NCBI GenBank assembly: GCA_964527835.1
Contig: CAZGNV010000022.1
Span: 1-64,000, forward strand
Direction of reading: 5' to 3'
Length of the DNA: 64,000 nucleotides
From: JAFDCJ01 sp964527835
GTDB taxonomy: Bacteria; Desulfobacterota; Desulfobacteria; Desulfobacterales; JAFDCJ01
Part shown: positions 17,422-25,343 of the stretch, one piece after another
Position numbering within the stretch: the first letter of the stretch is position 1
Layout of the letters: every line of letters begins with the position of its first letter
Position numbers and translations under genes: made by a program
Notes under the pieces: model-generated
The model's database searches: none
Told to the model about the DNA's origin: nothing
What the model saw: only the letters and a program-made list of their open reading frames with translations

Positions 17422-18537
17422 ATGTCTGCTGAACGCGAAATATTGACTGCTGCGGCGGATACAAATCCGGCCGAAGCCGATATTATGAAAATCCGCACCT
17501 GCCTGTCACAGCGCATGGACAGCCGGCGGCTGGTCGATCTGGCAATCCGGGAGGGACTGGGGGGCTTTCTGTATCGAACCCTGATAAAGGCCGATTTGCT
17601 CCAAACGCTCAAGCCTGAAGATCAGCAACGGCTTTACACGAATTACTATCTGACCATTCGCCGTAACCTTAAATTGCTGCATACGCTAAATTACCTGCTG
17701 GACAGCTTTACGCGATGCGACATCCAGGTTGTTTTGCTCCAGGGCATTTCCTTGCTCCAGCAGGTTTATGGGGATGTGGGCTTAAGGCCCATGAATGACA
17801 TGGACCTGTGGGTTTTACCCCGGGATTATCCGCGCTTGGTGGAATCTTTAACCCACGGCGGTTTTAAAAGAGATGAACTTTATCCCAATACCTTTACAAA
17901 GGGTGAAGCCGTGCTGGATATCCGCACCCATATCCTGTGGGCGGAGCGCATCAAATCCCGCCGGTATTTGCTGAACACCGCCCAGGAAGAGATTTTTCGC
18001 AAATCCGTCTGGGTTACTGCTGACGGTCGCCATACCCGCTGTCTCGGTGAGGCGGACCAGTTTTTATACCTTGGGCTGCATGCGCTCAAACACAATTTTG
18101 AGCGTCTGATCTGGCTGGTGGATATCAAGCATTTAATCCGGGACTGGGATGCATCAAAATGGGAGACGCTGGCCAGGCGTGCGAAGATCCTGGGGACAGA
18201 ACATATCGTTTGCTATGTCAGCTACCTTCTGCAAAGCATCTTTGAAATCGAAATTCCTGTCGCCAGTGAGGCGCGACTGGCAAAACGTAAGCTGTCGCTT
18301 TTTGAAAAAAAGATGCTGCAAAGAAGGGTCGGTGGCGCCTCACTGCCGGCATGGGCCCAGCTGATCCTGATTTCCACCGGCAAAGGCGTGAAGCCCCGAC
18401 TGCTGTTTATGATGGAGTCCCTGTTTCCAAAGGCTGAAGTGCTGCGGCAGGTTTTTGCAGGATCCCAGCAACGCAGTGTGCCGCAGCTTTACTGGAAAAG
18501 GGTTTTGCAGATTTTTGGCCTGATCAAGGCCGGCTGA
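17422..18537 (+). CDS. Uncharacterised nucleotidyltransferase family 5 protein
   Basis: A 371-aa protein matching the uncharacterised nucleotidyltransferase family (PF14907-like). The core pattern is VLLQGISLL, then RPMNDMDLWV, giving the paired acidic residues of a minimal nucleotidyltransferase site, and HALKHNFERL-type histidines further on. The frame is open back to a GTG at 17356, but that extension overlaps a 7-bp tandem repeat, so I prefer ATG 17422. These proteins often sit in lasso-peptide or similar clusters and in exopolysaccharide loci; their reaction is not known to me. Confidence 0.78.
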   Translation: MSAEREILTAAADTNPAEADIMKIRTCLSQRMDSRRLVDLAIREGLGGFLYRTLIKADLLQTLKPEDQQRLYTNYYLTIRRNLKLLHTLNYLLDSFTRCDIQVVLLQGISLLQQVYGDVGLRPMNDMDLWVLPRDYPRLVESLTHGGFKRDELYPNTFTKGEAVLDIRTHILWAERIKSRRYLLNTAQEEIFRKSVWVTADGRHTRCLGEADQFLYLGLHALKHNFERLIWLVDIKHLIRDWDASKWETLARRAKILGTEHIVCYVSYLLQSIFEIEIPVASEARLAKRKLSLFEKKMLQRRVGGASLPAWAQLILISTGKGVKPRLLFMMESLFPKAEVLRQVFAGSQQRSVPQLYWKRVLQIFGLIKAG

Positions 18538-18561
18538 TGCCCCCCGCTGTTTTTCTCCTTT

Positions 18562-19818
18562 TTATTTTGTCCAAATTATCTCCACCCTCCTGTTCAAGGC
18601 TCTGCCGGATGCATTTTCATTTGATGCGATACTGCGGGCAGATCCGTAACCTCTTGCCGTAATTCTTTGTGCGGCGATTCCCCTGTCAATCATATACTGC
18701 TTTGCCATCCGGGCCCGCTTTTCTGACAAGGCCTGGTTGTAGTTTTCCGGGCCGGCATTATCCGTATGGCCGCGGATCTCGATTTCCAGGGCGGGGTTTT
18801 GCTTCAGCACGGTGATGACCCCGTCCAGCACCCGATAGTAGCGTGGCTTGATTTGTGCACTGTCAAAATCGAACAAAATATCCGGTATGACCGGACAGCC
18901 ATTTGAACTCACCTCAGCGCCGGCAGGCGTACCGGAACATTGATCGAGCCCATCGGCAACCCCGTCATTGTCCGTGTCGGCAGCACCCGCCGTGGTTCTT
19001 GCAGCCAGGGTCTGTTTCGGCACCGGTTGCTTTGAACAGCCGTTTATATTCACGGCATCGTCCCAGGGGGTGTCGCCGCACCCATCGGCGATATCCGGCA
19101 CACCGTCGCCGTCGGCATCCTTAACCGCCGGAGGCAGGTCGCGGTAATCCTTTGAAAGCAATTTGCGGGCGTTAAACTGGATGGCTTTCAAATCCGACTT
19201 TTTGACCGTCAGTTGGGCGATGGAATCCGGTGCGATGCGCAAACGCTCCAACAGCAACTGGCCATGGATCCGATCGCCGTTGACAGACAGCAGGACAACA
19301 TCAGCGTCCGGGTCCGTGGTGAATTCCAGACGGTTGAGTTGGTCGCGCTGATAGTCAAGGGTGGATGCGGCGGTTCGGATTTTCAGGTTTTCGTCCATCA
19401 GGCGGCCGGAAAACCGATCGTTGTTGTTCATGGTGAAAACAGCGGTTACCACCTGTTGACGCACGGTTTCGGTGTCGAACAAGATTTCTTTGATATCCTG
19501 GATGCGGATAATCTTAGCGGAAGTATCTTCCAGCTGAATGCGAATGTCTTTGTTCAGTACGGTGCCCGAAAAAAGATCATTATTGACGGTGTGAAAACGA
19601 CCGTCCGGCGACGAGGAATCTGCAATGGTCAGGGCCTTGACAAAATCGGCTTTTATTACGATCTGACCATAGGGAGTTAGCAGGGCAAAATAATCATTTT
19701 CCACGCTGCCCACCAGCCGATCACCGTTTTGAAGCCACACGGTGTCCGCACAGGCTGGGACGAAGGACAGCGCAACAACGGCAACCAGAATCCACGCGAT
19801 GTTAAGCAATTTTTTCAT
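18562..19818 (-). CDS. OmpA-family outer membrane protein with novel N-terminal repeats
   Basis: A 418-aa exported protein. The signal peptide ends about residue 24 (PACA). The mature part has four imperfect repeats of about 40 residues at 27-64, 75-113, 126-166 and 176-215, each opening with an N-G/N-D-x-x-x-G motif and ending in an isoleucine/leucine-rich strand. Two thrombospondin type 3-like calcium motifs follow (DADGDGVPD near 234 and DTDNDGVAD near 281). The C-terminal OmpA/Pal peptidoglycan-binding domain has IRGHTDNAG and ALSEKRA. It probably links the outer membrane to the cell wall. A perfect consensus promoter and a GGGGAGG Shine-Dalgarno lie upstream. Confidence 0.85.
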   Translation of the reverse strand: MKKLLNIAWILVAVVALSFVPACADTVWLQNGDRLVGSVENDYFALLTPYGQIVIKADFVKALTIADSSSPDGRFHTVNNDLFSGTVLNKDIRIQLEDTSAKIIRIQDIKEILFDTETVRQQVVTAVFTMNNNDRFSGRLMDENLKIRTAASTLDYQRDQLNRLEFTTDPDADVVLLSVNGDRIHGQLLLERLRIAPDSIAQLTVKKSDLKAIQFNARKLLSKDYRDLPPAVKDADGDGVPDIADGCGDTPWDDAVNINGCSKQPVPKQTLAARTTAGAADTDNDGVADGLDQCSGTPAGAEVSSNGCPVIPDILFDFDSAQIKPRYYRVLDGVITVLKQNPALEIEIRGHTDNAGPENYNQALSEKRARMAKQYMIDRGIAAQRITARGYGSARSIASNENASGRALNRRVEIIWTK

Positions 19819-19856
19819 TGCAGATCAACCTCCCCGGATAGGAATCATTTTTTATA

Positions 19857-19885
19857 ATTATAGAAGATAAATAAAAATGTGTCAA
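19857..19885 (-). promoter_or_regulatory. Consensus sigma-70 promoter for the OmpA-family gene
   Basis: On the minus strand the -35 is TTGACA (19885-19880) and the -10 is TATAAT (19862-19857), separated by exactly 17 bp. Transcription would start near 19850, about 30 nt before the ATG. This is a perfect match to the housekeeping consensus and suggests strong constitutive expression. Confidence 0.85.
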
Positions 19886-19921
19886 TCAAAGATGTTCTCT
19901 GATTTTAAGTAGTTATATCCC

Positions 19922-19949
19922 TTCCGAATTTTCTGTCACTCTTTATCGC
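19922..19949. repeat. Degenerate 7-bp tandem repeat
   Basis: Heptads TTCCGAA, TTTTCTG, TCACTCT and TTATCGC can be read here between the OmpA-family promoter and the CPBP gene. The CACTCTTTA core also occurs in the array at 48210. Confidence 0.4.
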
Positions 19950-19969
19950 TGCCGCGCGGTGGGGGCAAT

Positions 19970-20012
19970 CCTCCTAAAGGGGGCAGGGGACATCTCCCCT
20001 TTTTAAAGGGGG
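19970..20012. repeat. Palindromic GC-rich element, possible terminator
   Basis: This stretch holds nested inverted repeats: AGGGGA and TCCCCT around a CATC loop (19985-20000), followed by TTTTT, and CCCCTTT against AAAGGGG just after. It touches the stop codon of the CPBP gene. It could end transcription on the + strand, or be one copy of a dispersed GGGGG/CCCCC palindromic repeat of the kind common between bacterial genes. Confidence 0.5.
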
Positions 20013-20656
20013 GAGTGGATAAATGCGAGACTGAAAATGGCCAAATTGCCAAGGCAGTGAATGGTGATGGGGGTGAGCAGGCTTTTTTCTTTCTCGTAGG
20101 CAAGCGCAAACACGATGCCGCCAACCGCCTGGGTGAGCGGTATGACGCTACCGCCCAGATGGGGCAGTACGAACAACAGGGTGCTGAACACAACGGCGGC
20201 AAATACTCCCAGGCTTCGAAAAAAACCGTAGACGATTCCCCTGAAAAAGATTTCCTCTGCCACCGGTCCGATCACGGCGCCGACAACAACCAGGACAAGG
20301 GGATGCCGGGCCTGGGCTGGGGGCAGGGGGTGGGTCAGCAAAGCAACCGGATTGATGCCGGCAATATACATTGCGCCGGCCGCCACTGCGGCTACCGCCG
20401 CAAAACAGGCCGACCAGACGAGACCTTTGACAAATCCGACGCGCATCCCCGATGCCAGGCCGATGGCTGCCACATTTTTTTCGATTCCCAGGCAGATAGC
20501 GATCAGCAAAAGCACTTCCAGCAGCCTCAGGACACCCAGGCCGACAAGAGACGGCAGGCCCTGACCGATTGCGGTCGTACGGTAGGCAGTTTCCAGCACG
20601 AAAACCAATAGGATGGACGCTGCCAGGGTTTTCAGGGTGATTTTCGCTGTTTCCAT
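20003..20656 (-). CDS. CPBP-family intramembrane metalloprotease-like protein
   Basis: A 217-aa polytopic membrane protein of the CPBP/Rce1-like (Abi) family. The three family motifs are present: EEIFFRG (EExxxR), FVLPH (FxxxH) and HCLGN (HxxxN), which line a putative zinc-bound glutamate protease site in the membrane. Its start lies 25 nt inside the HEAT-repeat gene upstream, so the two are probably translated together. Substrate unknown. Confidence 0.85.
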   Translation of the reverse strand: METAKITLKTLAASILLVFVLETAYRTTAIGQGLPSLVGLGVLRLLEVLLLIAICLGIEKNVAAIGLASGMRVGFVKGLVWSACFAAVAAVAAGAMYIAGINPVALLTHPLPPAQARHPLVLVVVGAVIGPVAEEIFFRGIVYGFFRSLGVFAAVVFSTLLFVLPHLGGSVIPLTQAVGGIVFALAYEKEKSLLTPITIHCLGNLAIFSLAFIHSPL

Positions 20657-22134
20657 CCGAGAGACCTCAATGCCCGGTACGCATAAAACTGGCTGTACCA
20701 GTGTTCTGAGGTTTGAAGTTCATTTAAAACCGGCCCGAGGGAGTGGCGGTTTTTGCGTTGCCCGAGGGCGTACAGTGCCATGCAGCGGACATTGATATTG
20801 GGATCATTTAACAATTGCAGCAGGTCGCGATGGGTACCCGGTCCGCGGTTGGCCACCAGGGCTTTCGCCAACCAGTAGCGCTGGGGCACGATCGGGCTGT
20901 TGAGCAGCAGCGGGTATCCCCGGTAGCGGCTGATATCCAGCCGGCTTTTGGCAGCGGCTTTCAAGGCCGCCACCCGAACCTGCCAGCGCGGTGCTTCCAG
21001 GGCTGCGGCAATATTATTAACCGGGACGGGCGCGCTTCTGCTGGATTGAAAGAAAGCCAGGCCGGCAAAACCGATCAGAAAGCACATGACAGAGGCAATC
21101 AGGGCGGATTTTGCCGGTTGAAATAAAATGCAAAACAGGTAGTAAACCAGCGCGTGCAGAAAAGTGTAGATCACGATCGGAAATCCGGCCATCAGCGAGA
21201 TAAACGTCAGGTGGCGAAAGACGGCATTACGATCGCTTGCGCGTGACAGTTGATGCAGGGCGGTTGCCGGATCGGATAAAAAACCCTTGATCGGCATTTG
21301 AAACAGTTGACGGCCGCGGCTTTGAAACACCAGTTCATCATTTGTTTGGCTGATGGTCACATCGACTCCTACATGGGCGCTGACCGGAAGGTAGTCATGG
21401 TCTAGCAGTCGTTTTTCCAGTTGCCGCAAAAGGGCAGGGGCTGAGATATTTTGCAGCCGGCAGGTGCGGAGCGTTTTTTGATCCAGCGATTTAAACGCCT
21501 GGGCTGGATAGAGCGTGTAGCGGTAGTAGAAACTGACGAACTTTTTACCCGCGAGGTTGGACCACAAAAGGTTGTCGCGGATGTCCACGATGAGGCTGCC
21601 GTCCAGCTGGGTAAACCAGAGCAGGGCCAGCAAAGGAATCGGGATGATGTGCACCCAGCGTTGTTTGCGGCTCGATCGAGGCGGCGCTGGAGGCATTGCG
21701 CTCAGGGTCATCGCAAAAGGAATCGGCGGCACAATGAAAAAATACAGGCTGGGCCACAGGCTCCAGCCATGGATGTTGACGGCAACCAGCAATGCGTTCC
21801 AGATGCCGATCAAGATAACAAGAACAACCTTGTTTCTGGCAAAAAGCCGCTGCCAGATCCAGGCCGCCGTCATGGAAGCCAGACAGATGCCGGCACCGAT
21901 GCTGAAGGTGAAAAAAAGGCCTCCGGCAAAGGCCGTGGTGATTTTTTGCAGGCTTGCCGCTACCTGCTGGTTGGGGACCGGCAGGTAGCCAGCGGCTTTG
22001 ATGGTGACCAGCATGGCATACAGGCTCAGGTTGGACAGGTACACCTGTATGGTGGCGAGCACCTGGGCGATGAGAAGGCCGAGCAGGATAGGGGCCACCG
22101 GATGAAATGCATGTGGCAGTTTAAGTCGGGTCAT
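20632..22134 (-). CDS. Membrane protein with C-terminal HEAT repeats
   Basis: A 500-aa protein of unknown function. Hydrophobic segments at about residues 13-50, 65-95, 100-150 and 165-180 form an N-terminal membrane domain; a polar central part (about 190-310) is probably outside the bilayer. Two more membrane helices lie near 315-370. The last 120 residues contain HEAT-like helical repeats (VRVAALKAA, INVRCMALYALG, and YAYRALRSLG). I do not recognise the N-terminal part. It overlaps the CPBP gene downstream. Confidence 0.75.
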   Translation of the reverse strand: MTRLKLPHAFHPVAPILLGLLIAQVLATIQVYLSNLSLYAMLVTIKAAGYLPVPNQQVAASLQKITTAFAGGLFFTFSIGAGICLASMTAAWIWQRLFARNKVVLVILIGIWNALLVAVNIHGWSLWPSLYFFIVPPIPFAMTLSAMPPAPPRSSRKQRWVHIIPIPLLALLWFTQLDGSLIVDIRDNLLWSNLAGKKFVSFYYRYTLYPAQAFKSLDQKTLRTCRLQNISAPALLRQLEKRLLDHDYLPVSAHVGVDVTISQTNDELVFQSRGRQLFQMPIKGFLSDPATALHQLSRASDRNAVFRHLTFISLMAGFPIVIYTFLHALVYYLFCILFQPAKSALIASVMCFLIGFAGLAFFQSSRSAPVPVNNIAAALEAPRWQVRVAALKAAAKSRLDISRYRGYPLLLNSPIVPQRYWLAKALVANRGPGTHRDLLQLLNDPNINVRCMALYALGQRKNRHSLGPVLNELQTSEHWYSQFYAYRALRSLGWKQRKSP

Positions 22135-22307
22135 TTTTTTGTTTTTCGTTACTCAAGTTATTATTTTTTCGCATTAATTCAAAAGAGTCAAGGACAGATT
22201 GGTTGTGGTGTCTAGCGCCCGATTTGATAACCATTAGAAAATATGATATATTTTTAAGCAAGTCGCAAATCTTTGCGGTCGGCACTCATTGTTGGTGAGG
22301 ATTCGAA
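22135..22307. other. Divergent intergenic region
   Basis: This gap separates the minus-strand HEAT-repeat gene from the plus-strand WbqC-like gene. It holds the + strand promoter noted at 22224. No clear partner promoter for the minus strand was found. Confidence 0.5.
22224..22252 (+). promoter_or_regulatory. Sigma-70-like promoter upstream of the WbqC-like gene
   Basis: The -35 TTGATA (22224-22229) and the -10 TATATT (22247-22252) each differ from consensus at one position and are 17 bp apart. Transcription would start near 22259, about 49 nt before the TTG start of the WbqC-like gene, and could serve the WbqC, PIG-L and DegT genes together. Confidence 0.7.
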
Positions 22308-23018
22308 TTGATCGTTGCGGTCCATCAACCCCAGTATCTTCCCTGGTTGGGATATTTTGACAAGATCCGCTGCGCGGATGTGTTTTGCCTGTTGGACAAT
22401 GTGCAGTATAAAAAAAACGACTGGCAGAACCGCAACCGCATTAAAACCGCCGCAGGCTGGCAATGGTTGACAGTTCCCGTCCATTACACCTTCGGGCAGC
22501 TCATCGGCACTGTCAAAATCAATCAATTCGTTAAATGGCAGCATAAACACCTGCAGGCGCTGGTTTCCAATTACAGCCGGGCACCTTTTTTCAAGGACTA
22601 TATCGAAATTTTCGAGCAGGCCTACAGCAGATCCTGGGAATTTTTGTCGGATTTGAACATCTTTTTTATCGAACAGCTGTGTGCTGCCTTGACGCTGCCG
22701 CCAATCGCCATGGTCAAGGCCTCACAGCTTGTTCCGAGGGAGGATCCCACCGATCGGCTGATCGATATCTGTCGGGCTTTAAAGGCCGATACCTACCTTT
22801 CCGGGCAGGACGGGATCAAGTACATGGACCTGGAGCGTTTTCGACAAAACGGCATCGAAGTTATCGTTCAGAACTTCAAGCATCCGGTTTACCCGCAGCT
22901 TTTTGGCGATTTTCAGTCTCATATGTCCGTGGTGGATCTGCTGTTCAATTGCGGGGCGGACAGCCTGCGAAGAATCAGTGAGGTCAACCCCCAGCAGGCA
23001 GATCAGGATCGAAATTGA
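22308..23018 (+). CDS. WbqC-like family protein
   Basis: A 236-aa protein of the WbqC-like family, opening with the diagnostic VAVHQPQYLPWLGYF and the conserved QYKKNDWQNRNRIK. Family members are found in O-antigen loci near aminosugar enzymes and are thought to act in sugar modification; the chemistry is not settled. It starts at TTG with GGTGAGG seven nt upstream. It is followed by PIG-L and DegT genes, a combination that points to one aminated and N-modified sugar. Confidence 0.85.
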   Translation: MIVAVHQPQYLPWLGYFDKIRCADVFCLLDNVQYKKNDWQNRNRIKTAAGWQWLTVPVHYTFGQLIGTVKINQFVKWQHKHLQALVSNYSRAPFFKDYIEIFEQAYSRSWEFLSDLNIFFIEQLCAALTLPPIAMVKASQLVPREDPTDRLIDICRALKADTYLSGQDGIKYMDLERFRQNGIEVIVQNFKHPVYPQLFGDFQSHMSVVDLLFNCGADSLRRISEVNPQQADQDRN

Positions 23019-23041
23019 TAAAAGCCAGTGGGGGGGGTTAA

Positions 23042-23069
23042 AACTCTGAACGTTGAACCGCTCAACCAA
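23042..23069. repeat. Degenerate 7-bp tandem repeat
   Basis: Heptads AACTCTG, AACGTTG, AACCGCT and CAACCAA run in the gap between the WbqC-like and PIG-L genes. They resemble the array at 17374. Confidence 0.5.
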
Positions 23070-23096
23070 AGTCAAACGCTTGTTTTTGAGGTTGCA

Positions 23097-23720
23097 ATGG
23101 AAAAAGTAAATATTCTGGCAATCGGCGCGCATCCGGATGACATTGAATTCGGCTGCGGGGGTGCCCTGATTAAGTATACCCGCAAAGGGCACCGGCTTTT
23201 TTTACTGGTGATGACCGGCGGAAGCATGGGGGGCAAAGCAACGGTCCGCCAACAGGAACAGGAGGCCTCAAAGGACATTTTGGGGGCGGAAAAAATATAC
23301 TGGGGCGGTTATGAGGACACCCACCTGATCGTGGATGTCGAGCTGATCGGAAAAATCGAGGCGGTGATCGCCGAGGTAAAACCGGAGTTTATTTTCTGCC
23401 ATTTTCCGGACGATACCCACCAGGATCACCGGCACCTGGCCCAGGCCATCATGTCGGCCACGCGCTATATTCGCAATGTGCTGTTTTATGAAGGTCCCAC
23501 CACCCAGAATTTCAATCCCCAGGTGTTTGTGGATATATCCGATACCCTGGAGCGCAAGGTGGCCGCGCTCAAGGCCCACCAATCCCAGGTGATGAAAACC
23601 AACATCGAAGATCTGTCAATTGTCGAGGTGGCCCATTCCAGTGCCAATTTTCGCGGTATTCAGGGGCGGGTGAAATACGCCGAGGCGTTTCACGCGCTGC
23701 GGCTGTTCATTAATATTTAA
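23097..23720 (+). CDS. PIG-L/LmbE-family deacetylase
   Basis: A 207-aa zinc-dependent N-deacetylase. The zinc motif is the AIGAHPDDIEFGCGG start (His-x-x-Asp-Asp), with the later HxxH-like site in DTHQDHRHL. The enzyme removes an acetyl group from an N-acetylated sugar. The frame is open upstream to 23028, but that part is a heptad repeat; ATG 23097 has GAGG five nt upstream and gives the normal N-terminus. Located between WbqC-like and DegT genes. Confidence 0.9.
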   Translation: MEKVNILAIGAHPDDIEFGCGGALIKYTRKGHRLFLLVMTGGSMGGKATVRQQEQEASKDILGAEKIYWGGYEDTHLIVDVELIGKIEAVIAEVKPEFIFCHFPDDTHQDHRHLAQAIMSATRYIRNVLFYEGPTTQNFNPQVFVDISDTLERKVAALKAHQSQVMKTNIEDLSIVEVAHSSANFRGIQGRVKYAEAFHALRLFINI

Positions 23721-23727
23721 ACGGATC

Positions 23728-23748
23728 GGTTCAAGGTTCACGGTTTGC
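23728..23748. repeat. Degenerate 7-bp tandem repeat
   Basis: Three heptads GGTTCAA, GGTTCAC and GGTTTGC follow the PIG-L stop codon. On the opposite strand they read like the AACC-type arrays elsewhere in the window. Confidence 0.45.
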
Positions 23749-23847
23749 CCGCCTTTGACGGTGCCGAAGGCGGCCAGGGGGCTGCGGTTTCAATCGCCGG
23801 GTGTTACTCAGCATGTAAAAATGCCATAGAAAACCGGCAAGCTGAAA

Positions 23848-24930
23848 TTGAAAGGTTTCAATTTGGTAAACAATTGTGAGCAAAAGCGGCATTTCATCCC
23901 CCATTCCAGGCCGACCCTGGGAGAAAAAGAAATTGCGGCGGTTTCCGATGTGATCGCTTCCGGGCATGTTGCCGGCGGACAGGCGGTGGCAGAATTCGAA
24001 GCCCGCTTTGCCCGCTACCTCGGCGCCGGCGAGGCGGTCAGCACGGCCAGCGGCACCGCTGCGCTGCATCTCACCTTGCTGGCCATGGGGATCGGACCGG
24101 GTGATGAAGTCATCATTCCCAGCTATGTCTGCTGCGCCTTGCTCAATGCGGTGCATTACACGGGGGCCACACCCGTGTTGGCCGAGATCGAGGCGAACTC
24201 CGGCAATCTGGCGGCGGCGGACGTCAAAAAAAAGCTGACCCGCCGCACCCGAGCCCTTATCGTGGTGCACCTTTTCGGTCTGCCGGCGGACATGGATTCA
24301 CTACTGTCCCTGGATGTGCCCGTCATCGAAGATTGCGCCCAATGCCTGGGGACGTTTCATAAGCGGCAGGCCGTTGGGACGCTGGGAGTGGCTGCCGTTT
24401 TTTCGTTTTATGCCACCAAGGTCATCTGCACCGGTGAAGGGGGGATGGTGGTCACCCAGCATAAGGACATTGCCGACCAGGTGCGCGACCTGAGAACCTA
24501 TGATAAGAAAAAAGGGTATAAAACCCGCTATAACAGCAAGATGACCGATATCCAGGCCGCCATGGGGCGGGTCCAACTCGAGCGGCTGCCGTCTTTTATC
24601 CGGCGGCGCCGTGAGATTGCCGGACGTTATGATGCTGCTTTTCATTCCCTGGGCCTGCAGCTGCCAAGCCCCGACAGCCGCCATATTTTTTATCGCTATG
24701 TCCTGGGGCTGCAGCATGATGCCGGAGACTGGATCCGTCGGCTTGGCGATCTGGGAATCGGCTGCGACCGTCCGATCTACCGGCCGCTGCACCGGGAACT
24801 CAAATTGACGGAATATCCGACCACCGAAAAGACCTGGCGGCAAAACCTGTCCATTCCCATTTATCCTTCCCTGGGCGAAGATGAGATTGAGCGCATCATC
24901 GAGGCGGTGCGATCTGCCAGCCGTTCATAG
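23848..24930 (+). CDS. DegT/DnrJ/EryC1/StrS-family sugar aminotransferase
   Basis: A 360-aa PLP enzyme that transfers an amino group to a keto-sugar nucleotide. Seen: SGTAALHL near residue 68, the EDCAQ aspartate near 158, and the PLP lysine in FYATKVICTGEGG near 190; the Arg-rich YKTRYNSKMTD loop follows. The start is uncertain: only TTG codons (23848, 23863) are in frame before HFIPHSRPTLGE. A 4-keto sugar such as the product of the Gmd homologue at 11107 is a plausible substrate. Confidence 0.9.
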   Translation: MKGFNLVNNCEQKRHFIPHSRPTLGEKEIAAVSDVIASGHVAGGQAVAEFEARFARYLGAGEAVSTASGTAALHLTLLAMGIGPGDEVIIPSYVCCALLNAVHYTGATPVLAEIEANSGNLAAADVKKKLTRRTRALIVVHLFGLPADMDSLLSLDVPVIEDCAQCLGTFHKRQAVGTLGVAAVFSFYATKVICTGEGGMVVTQHKDIADQVRDLRTYDKKKGYKTRYNSKMTDIQAAMGRVQLERLPSFIRRRREIAGRYDAAFHSLGLQLPSPDSRHIFYRYVLGLQHDAGDWIRRLGDLGIGCDRPIYRPLHRELKLTEYPTTEKTWRQNLSIPIYPSLGEDEIERIIEAVRSASRS

Positions 24931-25343
24931 CGCTCCCTGTGCGGTCCGGTGCATCCTGCCCGGAGCAAAACCCCACTGAAAATACGCTTTGCGCGTGTGA
25001 TTTGCCACATTATTGACACTCGCAGTGGTTTTGAAATTTCGGATGGCAACTATTATCATTAGTAATATCTATTGGTTATGCCAAGCAGTGCTATCCTTCT
25101 GATTGGCATAAAATGTGCATTCAAAATTGGCGGCAGGAAAAACCGGCCGGCATCGTTTTTTTTAAATGTTTTTAAAAAGTTGCCGATAAATAACCATAAT
25201 GCCAGATATTTTATCAGATGGCTGAAAATGATTCGGGACAAAGCTGTTTGCAGTTGGCTCATATCCATAAGGGCAGGCCGGACAACTCATTGGCGATGCA
25301 GACCGGCGGTCGGATATCAAAAAATTGTCAATTAAACAGGGCC
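24931..25343. other. Intergenic region ahead of the assembly operon
   Basis: This 413-nt gap holds no convincing gene. It contains the sigma-54-type promoter match at 25103. Small frames inside it have no Shine-Dalgarno and no recognisable similarity. The long leader suggests regulation of the operon that begins with the WecA-like gene. Confidence 0.5.
25103..25119 (+). promoter_or_regulatory. Candidate sigma-54 (RpoN) promoter
   Basis: TTGGCATAAAATGTGCA keeps the essential GG and GC dinucleotides exactly 10 bp apart and matches 14 of 17 positions of the usual YTGGCACGRNNNTTGCW pattern. Transcription would start near 25131, about 210 nt before the WecA-like gene. An enhancer-binding activator would be needed; none is encoded in the window and I could not identify its binding site. 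Confidence 0.5.

Noticed and set aside
20015..20611. A 198-codon antisense frame over the CPBP gene
   Set aside because: Highly polar and low-complexity; the opposite strand has all three CPBP motifs.
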